From Muribaculaceae bacterium (GTDB lineage: Bacteria; Bacteroidota; Bacteroidia; Bacteroidales; Muribaculaceae), in assembly GCA_016287065.1 (NCBI GenBank), contig JAEEVB010000014.1:1-17523 (forward strand): 17,523 nucleotides of DNA. The letters are read 5' to 3'. Numbering within the stretch: the stretch's first letter is position 1; each line of letters begins with the position of its first letter. Position numbers and translations under genes: made by a program. The notes beneath the pieces are model-generated. The model saw nothing but the letters and a program-made list of their open reading frames with translations. It was not told the DNA's origin and did not search any database. This document shows positions 8,950 to 15,434 of the stretch, one piece after another.

Positions 8950-9267
8950 TTAATTGCTCCCTGGATCTATAATCACCTCAACCTCGGGTTCGGGTTCGAT
9001 AATGACTGGAGGCCCATATACATCTTTTATAGGCAAGATGGTGTCACGCACTACTTCTTTCCTCATGGGAGACGGACCATAAACAAGAGGCTGAGGCTCA
9101 TTGATGTATGGTGGTCTGTTCGGCTCTGTTGTTGGTTGCGTTGGTCGAGTCGACGGATCGGTTTCCGCTGTCTTCGACGAGTGGCAAGCCATAAAGCCCA
9201 GGGCGCCACCCACAACCACGAATCCGCGCACCAACCATTTTTTTATCGAAAATACAGTTTTCTTCAT
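8950..9267 (-). CDS. Small lipoprotein with two VYGP motifs, candidate substrate of the radical SAM enzyme (copy B)
   Basis: The product has 105 residues. FSIKKWLVRGFVVVGGALG is followed by a lipobox-like FMAC with Cys28 as the lipidation site. The mature part is low in complexity: Thr/Pro-rich at 33-53, then LVYGPSP (61-67) and DVYGPPV (82-88), and a Glu/Pro/Ile tail (EPEPEVEVIIDPG). The two motif tyrosines are 21 residues apart. The signal region aligns residue for residue with that of copy A, with Cys28 in both, so the two genes are a duplication. It lies 34 nt below copy A and 43 nt above the radical SAM gene. No enzyme domain is visible. A passive membrane-anchored substrate or precursor role is inferred from size, composition and context. 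Confidence 0.85.
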   Translation of the reverse strand: MKKTVFSIKKWLVRGFVVVGGALGFMACHSSKTAETDPSTRPTQPTTEPNRPPYINEPQPLVYGPSPMRKEVVRDTILPIKDVYGPPVIIEPEPEVEVIIDPGSN

Positions 9268-9301
9268 AGCAATAATAATTCAGCTTTGACAATTAAAAAC
9301 C

Positions 9302-9646
9302 TTACTTAGTGTTAATAGGCTCTGATGGCTCGGTGATTACGGGAGGACCATAAACATCGGGTTCAGGTTCAATCTCGACAGGTTCAACACCGTTTACTAC
9401 TTCAGGAGGTGGACCATAGACGCAGGTAATAGGCTCTACTTCGCTCATCTCGTTCACATTTACCGAGGCCGACGACGAGCCCAATATAGTAGACGATGAT
9501 GAGCCACGCACAGAGGCCGAACCACTATTCTGACTGCCGGTGGTGCCCCCACCTGAATGCTGACACGAGGCAAAGCCCAACATGCCACCAATGGTTACAA
9601 GCATTCGCACAAGCCATTTCTTTACGGTAAACGAAACTGTTCTCAT
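9302..9646 (-). CDS. Small lipoprotein with two VYGPP motifs, candidate substrate of the radical SAM enzyme (copy A)
   Basis: The product has 114 residues. The signal region FTVKKWLVRMLVTIGGMLG leads to FASC with Cys28 as the lipid-modified residue. Residues 31-62 are a Gly/Ser-rich flexible linker. The tail carries CVYGPPPE (75-82) and DVYGPPVI (97-104) within Glu/Pro-rich sequence, with motif tyrosines 22 residues apart. Cys75 is the only cysteine in the mature part besides the lipidated one and sits immediately before the first motif. This is the first gene of the operon, starting about 23 nt below a strong promoter -7 box and without a Shine-Dalgarno. From memory, annotated 'radical SAM-associated putative lipoproteins' of Bacteroidetes carry a C-x-Y-G-x-P element in the same place. 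They usually have a further folded domain, which is missing here. Confidence 0.85.
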   Translation of the reverse strand: MRTVSFTVKKWLVRMLVTIGGMLGFASCQHSGGGTTGSQNSGSASVRGSSSSTILGSSSASVNVNEMSEVEPITCVYGPPPEVVNGVEPVEIEPEPDVYGPPVITEPSEPINTK

Positions 9647-9668
9647 AACTTCAGGATATAATTTGTCA

Positions 9669-9700
9669 CAAATATATGAAAAATAATTCGTTTTTGCAAA
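9669..9700 (-). promoter_or_regulatory. Promoter of the lipoprotein/radical SAM operon
   Basis: On the minus strand, TTTG (9697-9700) and TATATTTG (9669-9676) are separated by exactly 20 nt, matching the Bacteroidetes -33/-7 arrangement. The -7 box lies 22 nt before the ATG of lipoprotein copy A, which implies a leader of only about 15-20 nt. Confidence 0.85.
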
Positions 9701-9754
9701 TTTTCGGAGTCATTTCGTCACAATGCATCAATCAAGGTGTTTATTTCGCATGAT

Positions 9755-11962
9755 TTAAATGCGCTGAACATCTTTCACGCCTTTGAGATTCTTGAGTTTG
9801 CGCATTAAGTCGTCAAGCTTTCCCAAGCTATCGATACTAATCACCAGGTGACCTTCAAAGAGCCCGTTAAGCGAATTGATCGAAATGTTGCGCAACATCG
9901 TGTCGCCCTCTTTATTGATTAGTGAGGTTATGTTGGCCACAATGCCTATGTCGTCCTGACCCACCACGCGCAAAGTGGCAGCAAACTGCTTGCCTAGGCG
10001 GCCCGACCATGCCGACTTGATGATGCGATAGGGATAGCGGGCCTCAAGGTGCATCAGGTTCTTGCAGTCAGTCCGGTGTATTTTAATAGCCCCATCACTG
10101 GCAATGAATCCTTTGATCCGGTCACCATAAATGGGATTACAGCACTTCGACAATTTATAGTTGATGCCCTTCACGTTCTCCCCTATCACCAAGATGTCAT
10201 CGCCATCACTTTCTTCTGGTAACTTATTGATTAAGACAAAATTCTCGGCAGTTTCATGAGTGGTGACATTCTCCGACAAGCGTTTCACGAAGTCAACATA
10301 CTGATCAATGGTCACTCCCACCTCAAGATTCTTGTCGTGAAGTTCAACATAAAACTCATTGATGTTCTTGAAACCTTGCTTCTTGATGAACTTGGCAAGC
10401 ATTGCATCATCTACCTCCACCTTGCGGTTCTTGAAGCGGCGCATCAGCATTTCACGCCCTATCTCGGCCTTCTTGAGGTTGGCTTCATTAATGGCCTGCT
10501 TGATCTTGTTACGAGCCTTCGAGGTCACCACGTAGTTCAGCCAGTCTTGCCGTGGAACCTGTGTCGACGAGGTCATGATTTCAACCGTATCGCCACTCTT
10601 CAGCACATAGTTGATTTTCTGCGTTTTGCCATCAACTTTTGCCCCTGTGCAGCGGCAACCTATCTTGGTGTGAATATGAAATGCAAAATCAAGCACGGTA
10701 GCACCCTGGCGCAACTTGAAAAGGTCGCCCTTGGGTGTGAACACAAACACCTCTTCATCATACAGGTTCATGTGCATGTTTCTGATGAGCTCCATCTGGC
10801 CAGAAGTACCTGCCTCGAGCACCTCACGCACATTGTTCATCCAGTGGTCAATCTCACCCTCGCTCTTCACACCTTTGTAGCGCCAGTGAGCTGCCAAGCC
10901 ACGCTCGGCAATCTCATCCATCCTGCGGGTGCGAATCTGCACCTCTACCCACTTGTCCTCGGGGCCACGCACAGTGATGTGGAGCGACTCATAACCATTC
11001 GACTTGGGTATTGTTATCCAGTCGCGCAAGCGAGAGACATTAGCCATATAGATATCGGTCACTATCGAGTAGGCTATCCAGCACGCTTTCTTCTCTTCTT
11101 CGGGTGTGGTGTCGAGGATGATGCGAATAGCAAAAAGGTCGTACATGCCCTTCAGGTCCACCCCCTTTTTCACCATCTTGTTCCAGATGCTGTTGATAGA
11201 TTTCGTGCGCCCCTTAATCTCATATTTCAGCCCCGCCTTGTCCAATTCAGCCTTGATGGGTTTCATAAAATCGGCAATATAGTTATCACGCACGACCTTG
11301 GTTTCATTGAGCTTGCGCGCAATTTGACTATATACCTTATTGTTCAAGTATTTGAGCGATAAATCCTCAAGTTCCGATTTAACCCCATACAACCCCAATT
11401 TATGAGCCAGCGGAGCATACAGATAACGCGACTCCGTCGAGATTTCACGAACAAATTTCTCGTCGGTTCGAGCGTCAACCACACGCATGAGCGAGAGGCG
11501 GTCAACAATCATGATGATCACAACCCTGATATCCTCGGCAAACGATAACAGCAGTTTGTGAAAATTGTCATCTTCAACTGCCGCCTGCTTGCGGTAGAGT
11601 TCCGACACATTTATCAGGCCATGCACTAGCTTGGCAATGTCGTCGTCAAATTTTGCGCGCAACTCCTCCAGGCCAACATATCTGCTTCGGGCCAGGTTAA
11701 ACAGCATTGTGGCAATCACCATACTGCGATCGGGAGCAATGTTCTCGGTAACAGCCACAGCGGTGCGCAAAAACCTCACCACAGGATTCAGTCCATATTT
11801 GTCGCGGCAATAATGACCATGTGCCACGGCTCCTTTAATGATACTGTGAACCTGATTAATGTCGCGAGCCGTCAATTGCTCGCCTAAACTCCTAACCAGC
11901 AGGCTAATCATCTGAACAACATGCACCTTTTCATCGGGAGTGAAATAGGATTGATTCATCAT
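9755..11962 (-). CDS. relA: RelA/SpoT-family (p)ppGpp synthetase with degenerate hydrolase domain
   Basis: This is the stringent-response enzyme that transfers pyrophosphate from ATP to GDP/GTP. The 735 residues have the long Rel layout. An N-terminal HD-type helical domain spans about 40-200. The synthetase (about 250-365) has intact GRTKSINSIW, YDLFAIRI, PKSNGYESLH and EVQIRTRRMDEIAERGLAAHW-like segments. A TGS domain (405-465, FVFTPKGDLF) follows, then a conserved Cys pair at 607-608 (KCCNPIYGDRIKGF) and a C-terminal ACT domain (about 660-735). The HD dyad that normally reads LLHD is MLFN (Phe88-Asn89), and the first metal histidine is also replaced (LNP, 58-60). Only the distal Asp (Asp154, VDRLSLMR) remains. 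Hydrolysis is therefore unlikely and the protein should be a RelA-like synthetase, with a separate SpoT elsewhere. Two ATGs (11962, 11959) are possible starts. It is divergent from the DUF4301 gene. Confidence 0.93.
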   Translation of the reverse strand: MMNQSYFTPDEKVHVVQMISLLVRSLGEQLTARDINQVHSIIKGAVAHGHYCRDKYGLNPVVRFLRTAVAVTENIAPDRSMVIATMLFNLARSRYVGLEELRAKFDDDIAKLVHGLINVSELYRKQAAVEDDNFHKLLLSFAEDIRVVIIMIVDRLSLMRVVDARTDEKFVREISTESRYLYAPLAHKLGLYGVKSELEDLSLKYLNNKVYSQIARKLNETKVVRDNYIADFMKPIKAELDKAGLKYEIKGRTKSINSIWNKMVKKGVDLKGMYDLFAIRIILDTTPEEEKKACWIAYSIVTDIYMANVSRLRDWITIPKSNGYESLHITVRGPEDKWVEVQIRTRRMDEIAERGLAAHWRYKGVKSEGEIDHWMNNVREVLEAGTSGQMELIRNMHMNLYDEEVFVFTPKGDLFKLRQGATVLDFAFHIHTKIGCRCTGAKVDGKTQKINYVLKSGDTVEIMTSSTQVPRQDWLNYVVTSKARNKIKQAINEANLKKAEIGREMLMRRFKNRKVEVDDAMLAKFIKKQGFKNINEFYVELHDKNLEVGVTIDQYVDFVKRLSENVTTHETAENFVLINKLPEESDGDDILVIGENVKGINYKLSKCCNPIYGDRIKGFIASDGAIKIHRTDCKNLMHLEARYPYRIIKSAWSGRLGKQFAATLRVVGQDDIGIVANITSLINKEGDTMLRNISINSLNGLFEGHLVISIDSLGKLDDLMRKLKNLKGVKDVQRI

Positions 11963-11991
11963 TTGAAATCTAATTTTTCTAAAATAATCAT

Positions 11992-12023
11992 CAAAATTAA
12001 ATTATTATCACTAACTTTACAAA
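11992..12023 (-). promoter_or_regulatory. relA promoter
   Basis: The minus strand has TTTG (12020-12023), a 20-nt spacer, and TAATTTTG (11992-11999), a full match to the Bacteroidetes promoter pattern. The -7 box ends 29 nt before the first relA ATG. The site lies in the 115-nt divergent region shared with the DUF4301 gene. Confidence 0.85.
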
Positions 12024-12077
12024 CTAATCAGCAACATCATTCAATTTCTTAAGAATTTTTTAAAAATCACACATATT

Positions 12078-13601
12078 ATGCTTAATACCGAAGATAAAAA
12101 ACTGCTTGAAAAGAAAGGCATTTCCGAAGCCACCATTGAGCAACAGATCAAACGCTTCCAGACGGGCTTCCCTTTCCTGAAAATTGAGTGTGCCGCCACC
12201 TCTGGCAACGGCATCAAAGTATTATCCAGCAAAGACTTCACCCAGTGCATCGAGCGATGGCGCAAATTCCAGAACTCTGGCGGCAGCATCCTGAAGTTCG
12301 TTCCCGCATCAGGCGCAGCCAGTCGCATGTTTAAGAATCTTTTCGCCTTCATCACCGAAAACAAACCCGCACCCGAAACCGACTTCGAAAAACAGTTCTT
12401 TGCCGAAATCGACAATTTCGCCTTCATCGAACCGCTTAACACAGCTTGCAACTCACTCTATGGAATGTCGATACACCAACTCATCGATGACGGCAGGTAT
12501 GTAGATGTGGCAAAAGCCCTCTTGCAGCCCGACGGACTCAACTATGGAGCCATGCCCAAGGCACTCCTCAAGTTCCACAAGGCCGTGGCCAAGACCACCC
12601 ACACTCCGCTCGAGGAGCATCTCGAGGAAGGGGCTCAATACGCTGCCGACAACCACCGGAACGTCAACATCCACTTCACCGTTTCGCCCGAGCATCGCGC
12701 TGCATTCAAGAAACTCATCGACCAGCAAGCCCCAAAACTCGAAAAAGTGTGGGGAGTGAAATTCCACGTATCCATGAGCGAACAGCTCGAGAAGACCGAC
12801 ACTATCGCAGTCAACCTCGACAACACCCTTTACCGCGATGCCAACGGCCAGTTGCTCTTCCGCCCAGCAGGCCACGGAGCACTCATCGAGAACCTGAACG
12901 ATATCGATGCGCAAGTAGTCTTCATCAAGAACATCGACAACGTTGTGCCTTCTAAACTGCGCGCCGAGACCGTTCGCTACAAGAAAGCGCTCGGTGGCTA
13001 CCTGCTCATGCTCCAGCAACGCATTGCCGGCTACCTCAACACCCTCGAGCAAGGCAACCCGACTCCCAAGCAGCTTGCCGCAATGCTTCAGTTCCTCGAG
13101 TCGGCACTTTGCACGCACTGCGACGCAACTGCCCAGATGGACGAAAAGCAACTCGCCGAATACCTGTTCAAGAAGTTCAACCGCCCCATCAGAGTATGCG
13201 GCATGGTCAAGAACGAAGGCGAGCCCGGCGGTGGGCCATACCTTGCCTACAACCCCGATGGCAGCTGCTCTCCACAGATTCTCGAGGCAGCACAAATCGA
13301 CAGCAGCAACCAGCACGACGTCAACATCATGCAAGGTGGCACACACTTCAACCCCGTCGACCTCGTATGTTACCTGCACGACTACAAGGGCAACCGCTTC
13401 AACCTCAAGGACTACGTCGACCCCGAAACCGGACTCATCAGCAACAAGTCGACCGGTGGCGTAGAAATCAAGGCCCTCGAGTTGCCAGGCCTCTGGAACG
13501 GCTCCATGAGCGACTGGAACACAGCCTTTGTCGAAGTGCCAGCCGCTACCTTCAACCCCGTCAAGACGGTCAACGATCTACTGCGTAAACAACATCAATA
13601 A
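12078..13601 (+). CDS. DUF4301-family protein, possible nucleotidyltransferase-like fold
   Basis: This 507-residue cytosolic protein has no signal peptide or membrane segment. The opening (KKGISEATIEQQIKRFQTGF) and KFVPASGAASRMFKNL (73-88) match my memory of the DUF4301 family, which is widespread in Bacteroidetes and of unknown function. Three elements resemble sugar-nucleotide pyrophosphorylases: the Gly/Ser-Arg-Met loop at 77-84 followed by Lys86 recalls their G-x-G-T-R-M-x-K signature, FRPAGHG (261-267) recalls the P-x-GHG motif of UDP-sugar pyrophosphorylases, and FIKNIDNVV (282-290) recalls their Q-N-x-DN strand. A Gly-rich GEPGGGPY follows at 381-388. These similarities are seen by eye and the activity is inference. 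An exported thioredoxin gene follows after 19 nt, so the two are probably one operon. The start at 12078 has no Shine-Dalgarno. Confidence 0.85.
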   Translation: MLNTEDKKLLEKKGISEATIEQQIKRFQTGFPFLKIECAATSGNGIKVLSSKDFTQCIERWRKFQNSGGSILKFVPASGAASRMFKNLFAFITENKPAPETDFEKQFFAEIDNFAFIEPLNTACNSLYGMSIHQLIDDGRYVDVAKALLQPDGLNYGAMPKALLKFHKAVAKTTHTPLEEHLEEGAQYAADNHRNVNIHFTVSPEHRAAFKKLIDQQAPKLEKVWGVKFHVSMSEQLEKTDTIAVNLDNTLYRDANGQLLFRPAGHGALIENLNDIDAQVVFIKNIDNVVPSKLRAETVRYKKALGGYLLMLQQRIAGYLNTLEQGNPTPKQLAAMLQFLESALCTHCDATAQMDEKQLAEYLFKKFNRPIRVCGMVKNEGEPGGGPYLAYNPDGSCSPQILEAAQIDSSNQHDVNIMQGGTHFNPVDLVCYLHDYKGNRFNLKDYVDPETGLISNKSTGGVEIKALELPGLWNGSMSDWNTAFVEVPAATFNPVKTVNDLLRKQHQ

Positions 13602-13620
13602 CAACATAATATTTAGTTAA

Positions 13621-14082
13621 ATGAAAAAAATCACTTTCATGCTCCTGGCACTCGTCGCAGCACTTGCCACGAGCGCACAAGACATTGCCAACACTGCAAA
13701 CACCGTCAACAACAATGACGCCACCGGCAAAATCATAGAAATCGACGCGCAACAGTTCAACCAGCTCATTGTCGACACCAACAACCCCGAATGGGTCTTC
13801 AAGGGACAGCGGCCTGCAGTCGTCGATTTCAATGCTGCCTGGTGCGGGCCCTGCCGCAAGATGACCCCCATCATCGAGCAGCTGGCTCAGGAATTCAGCG
13901 GCAAGGTCGACTTCTACAGCATTAACCTCGACGAAAACAAAGAGTTAGCCATGGGACTCGGCATACGCTCCATCCCTTTTATCATCTACTGCCCTATGAC
14001 AGGAAACCCCTTGGCCACTGTCGGTTTGCAGGATTATGACACCATTCTCGCTAAAATCAACGAGATTCTTGCCGAAAAATAG
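13621..14082 (+). CDS. Exported thioredoxin-family protein
   Basis: This is a predicted periplasmic thiol-disulfide oxidoreductase. The 153 residues begin with a signal peptide (MKKITFMLLALVAALATSAQ, cleavage near residue 19-20). A short Asn/Thr-rich spacer and a complete thioredoxin fold follow. The active site is AAWCGPCRKM with Cys75 and Cys78, preceded by the PAVVDF strand, and the cis-proline loop is GIRSIPF. WCGPC is the classical thioredoxin dipeptide rather than the DsbA or ResA type. It lies 19 nt after the DUF4301 gene. The spacing suggests co-transcription, but a functional link between a cytosolic and an exported protein is not obvious. The stop is TAG, and no terminator is seen before the rpsF promoter. 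The physiological partner is unknown. Confidence 0.93.
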   Translation: MKKITFMLLALVAALATSAQDIANTANTVNNNDATGKIIEIDAQQFNQLIVDTNNPEWVFKGQRPAVVDFNAAWCGPCRKMTPIIEQLAQEFSGKVDFYSINLDENKELAMGLGIRSIPFIIYCPMTGNPLATVGLQDYDTILAKINEILAEK

Positions 14083-14090
14083 CGCCAAAA

Positions 14091-14122
14091 CTTGCACAAT
14101 TCGCAAATAGTCACTAACTTTG
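14091..14122 (+). promoter_or_regulatory. Promoter of the rpsF-rpsR-rplI operon
   Basis: TTG (14092-14094), a 20-nt spacer and TAACTTTG (14115-14122) match the Bacteroidetes -33/-7 pattern. Transcription should start near 14126-14130, leaving a leader of about 50 nt before the rpsF ATG at 14180. Confidence 0.85.
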
Positions 14123-14125
14123 CAC

Positions 14126-14146
14126 CGCTTTTCGCAAAAAAAAGCG
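14126..14146 (+). promoter_or_regulatory. Hairpin at the 5' end of the rpsF leader
   Basis: A 7-bp stem (14126-14132 with 14140-14146, CGCTTTT against AAAAGCG) encloses a 7-nt loop. It sits right at the predicted transcript 5' end. A CCG at 14125-14127 is adjacent. In other bacteria rpsF leaders bind the S6:S18 complex through a structured element with a CCG; whether this hairpin is such an element cannot be settled by eye. Confidence 0.4.
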
Positions 14147-14179
14147 CTATTATTAACTTTTTATTTAACTTAATTTTTT

Positions 14180-14605
14180 ATGAATCACTACGAAACCGTT
14201 TTCATTTTAACTCCCGTTTTGTCTGAACCTCAGATGAAGGAAGCGGTAGAAAAATTCAAAGGCGTGCTCACCGACAACGGTGCTGCCATCGTCAATGAAG
14301 AGAACTGGGGACTGCGCAAGCTCGCTTACCCCATCCAGAAGAAGTCCACCGGATTCTACACACTCATTGAATTCGATGCCGAACCCACAATCGTGAAAAT
14401 TCTCGAAACTGCTTTCCGCCGCGACGAGAAAGTCCTCCGATTCCTCACCTTCCACCTCGACAAGTTTGCTGAGGAATACGCTATCAAGAGAAGAAGCCTC
14501 AAGAAGAACGCTCCTAAGGCCGAAGAAGCTCCCGTTGTAGAAGAAGCTCCTGTTGCCGAGACTCAAGAGGTTGTTGAAGAAGTAGTTGAAAACAATAACG
14601 ATTAA
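14180..14605 (+). CDS. rpsF: 30S ribosomal protein bS6
   Basis: bS6 sits on the platform of the small subunit, where it dimerises with bS18. The 141 residues start with the typical bS6 strand (MNHYETVFILTPVLSE) and contain NWGLRKLAYPIQKKSTGFY and the RRDEKVLRFLTF strand. Residues from about 112 onward form a Glu/Val/Ala-rich acidic tail (EEAPVVEEAPVAETQEV) beyond the core fold. It is the first gene of the operon and is translated from an A/T-rich leader without a Shine-Dalgarno, unlike the two genes after it. rpsR follows 19 nt later. Confidence 0.97.
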   Translation: MNHYETVFILTPVLSEPQMKEAVEKFKGVLTDNGAAIVNEENWGLRKLAYPIQKKSTGFYTLIEFDAEPTIVKILETAFRRDEKVLRFLTFHLDKFAEEYAIKRRSLKKNAPKAEEAPVVEEAPVAETQEVVEEVVENNND

Positions 14606-14610
14606 TTATT

Positions 14611-14617
14611 AGGAGGA
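14611..14617 (+). promoter_or_regulatory. Strong Shine-Dalgarno of rpsR
   Basis: AGGAGGA ends 7 nt before the rpsR ATG (14625), at good spacing to pair with the 3' end of 16S rRNA. Most starts in this window have no such site. Confidence 0.85.
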
Positions 14618-14624
14618 TTTTATT

Positions 14625-14894
14625 ATGCCACAGACTCAATCTGAAATTCGCTATCTCACTCCGCTGTCAGTCGACACCAAAAAGAAGAAATATTGCCGTT
14701 TCAAACGCAGCGGCATCAAGTATATCGACTATAAGGACCCCGAATTCCTCAAGAAATTCTTGAACGAACAAGGCAAGATTCTGCCTCGTCGCATCACCGG
14801 TACTTCTCTCAAGTTCCAGCGCCGTGTTGCTAAGGCTGTCAAGCGTGCTCGCCACCTGGCCATGCTCCCCTACGTTACCGATTTGATGAAATAA
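14625..14894 (+). CDS. rpsR: 30S ribosomal protein bS18
   Basis: bS18 is the platform protein that pairs with bS6 and contacts mRNA upstream of the start site. The 89 residues carry the conserved core KYCRFKRSGIKYIDYKD, then LLxxFL-type and GKILPRRITGTS segments, and the basic C-terminus QRRVAKAVKRARHLAMLPY. Length and content are normal for the family. It starts 19 nt after rpsF behind an AGGAGGA sequence. In Flavobacterium johnsoniae, bS18 together with bS6 and bS21 holds the 16S rRNA tail away from mRNA, so the strong site in front of this gene invites a feedback explanation (inference). Confidence 0.98.
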   Translation: MPQTQSEIRYLTPLSVDTKKKKYCRFKRSGIKYIDYKDPEFLKKFLNEQGKILPRRITGTSLKFQRRVAKAVKRARHLAMLPYVTDLMK

Positions 14895-14905
14895 TTTAAA
14901 TTTTT

Positions 14906-14910
14906 GGAGG
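14906..14910 (+). promoter_or_regulatory. Shine-Dalgarno of rplI
   Basis: GGAGG (within TTGGAGGAA) lies 10 nt upstream of the rplI ATG at 14921, inside the 26-nt gap after rpsR. Confidence 0.8.
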
Positions 14911-14920
14911 AATACATCTT

Positions 14921-15364
14921 ATGAAAATCATATTGAAAGAAAACGTTAACAACCTTGGATACAAGGACGACGTTGTTGAAGTTAAGAACGGTTACGCGCG
15001 CAACTACCTCATCCCGCAGGGAAAGGCCATCCTCGCTACCAGCTCCGCTCTCAAGGTGCTCGCCGAGAACCAACGTCAGCGCGCTCACAAACTCGCTAAG
15101 ATCAAAGCCGACGCCGAAGCCATCGCTGCTTCGCTCGAGGGCGTAAGCCTCACCATCGGTGCCAAGACCAGCTCTACAGGCACTATCTTCGGCTCGGTCA
15201 ACGCTATCCAGATTGCAGAAGCACTCGAGAAACTCGGTCACAACATCGACCGCAAGATCATCAACATCAAGAGTGCCGTCAAAGAGGTGGGCAACTACAC
15301 AGCCACCATCAATCTGCACAAGGAAGTACAGGTAGAAATTCCATTCCAAGTAGTAGCAGAATAA
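14921..15364 (+). CDS. rplI: 50S ribosomal protein bL9
   Basis: bL9 is the elongated protein at the base of the L1 stalk. The 147 residues have the diagnostic N-terminal domain (MKIILKENVNNLGYKDDVVE, then VKNGYARNYLIPQGKA), a long connecting helix rich in Ala, Lys and Glu (about 45-75), and the C-terminal domain with SSTGTIFGSVNAIQIAEAL and a closing VEIPFQVVAE. Length is normal. It is the last gene of the rpsF operon, with its own Shine-Dalgarno, and is followed 35 nt later by a strong intrinsic terminator. The order rpsF-rpsR-rplI is widely conserved in bacteria. Confidence 0.98.
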   Translation: MKIILKENVNNLGYKDDVVEVKNGYARNYLIPQGKAILATSSALKVLAENQRQRAHKLAKIKADAEAIAASLEGVSLTIGAKTSSTGTIFGSVNAIQIAEALEKLGHNIDRKIINIKSAVKEVGNYTATINLHKEVQVEIPFQVVAE

Positions 15365-15399
15365 GTCTGGGGAAAGAATTATCAACAATGGAATTTCTC

Positions 15400-15434
15400 G
15401 TAGTGCGCTGGGACCCCGGCGCACTACTTTTTTT
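15400..15434 (+). terminator. Intrinsic terminator of the rpsF-rpsR-rplI operon
   Basis: A 9-bp perfect stem (GTAGTGCGC at 15400-15408 with GCGCACTAC at 15419-15427) surrounds a G/C-rich loop and is followed directly by seven T residues (15428-15434). Confidence 0.95.

Noticed and set aside
9004..9424. VYGPP repeats as evidence of slipped-strand or repeat-driven phase variation
   Set aside because: The motifs are only 7 residues, are separated by unrelated sequence and differ at synonymous positions, so they are not DNA-level repeats prone to slippage.
10256..11362. Plus-strand open frame of 368 codons opposite relA
   Set aside because: It is antisense to all the conserved synthetase and TGS motifs of relA and has no leader or motif of its own.
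12012..12019. TAACTTTA as a plus-strand -7 box for the DUF4301 gene
   Set aside because: It is one mismatch from TAnnTTTG, has no -33 partner and overlaps the relA promoter spacer and -33 side; not strong enough to annotate.
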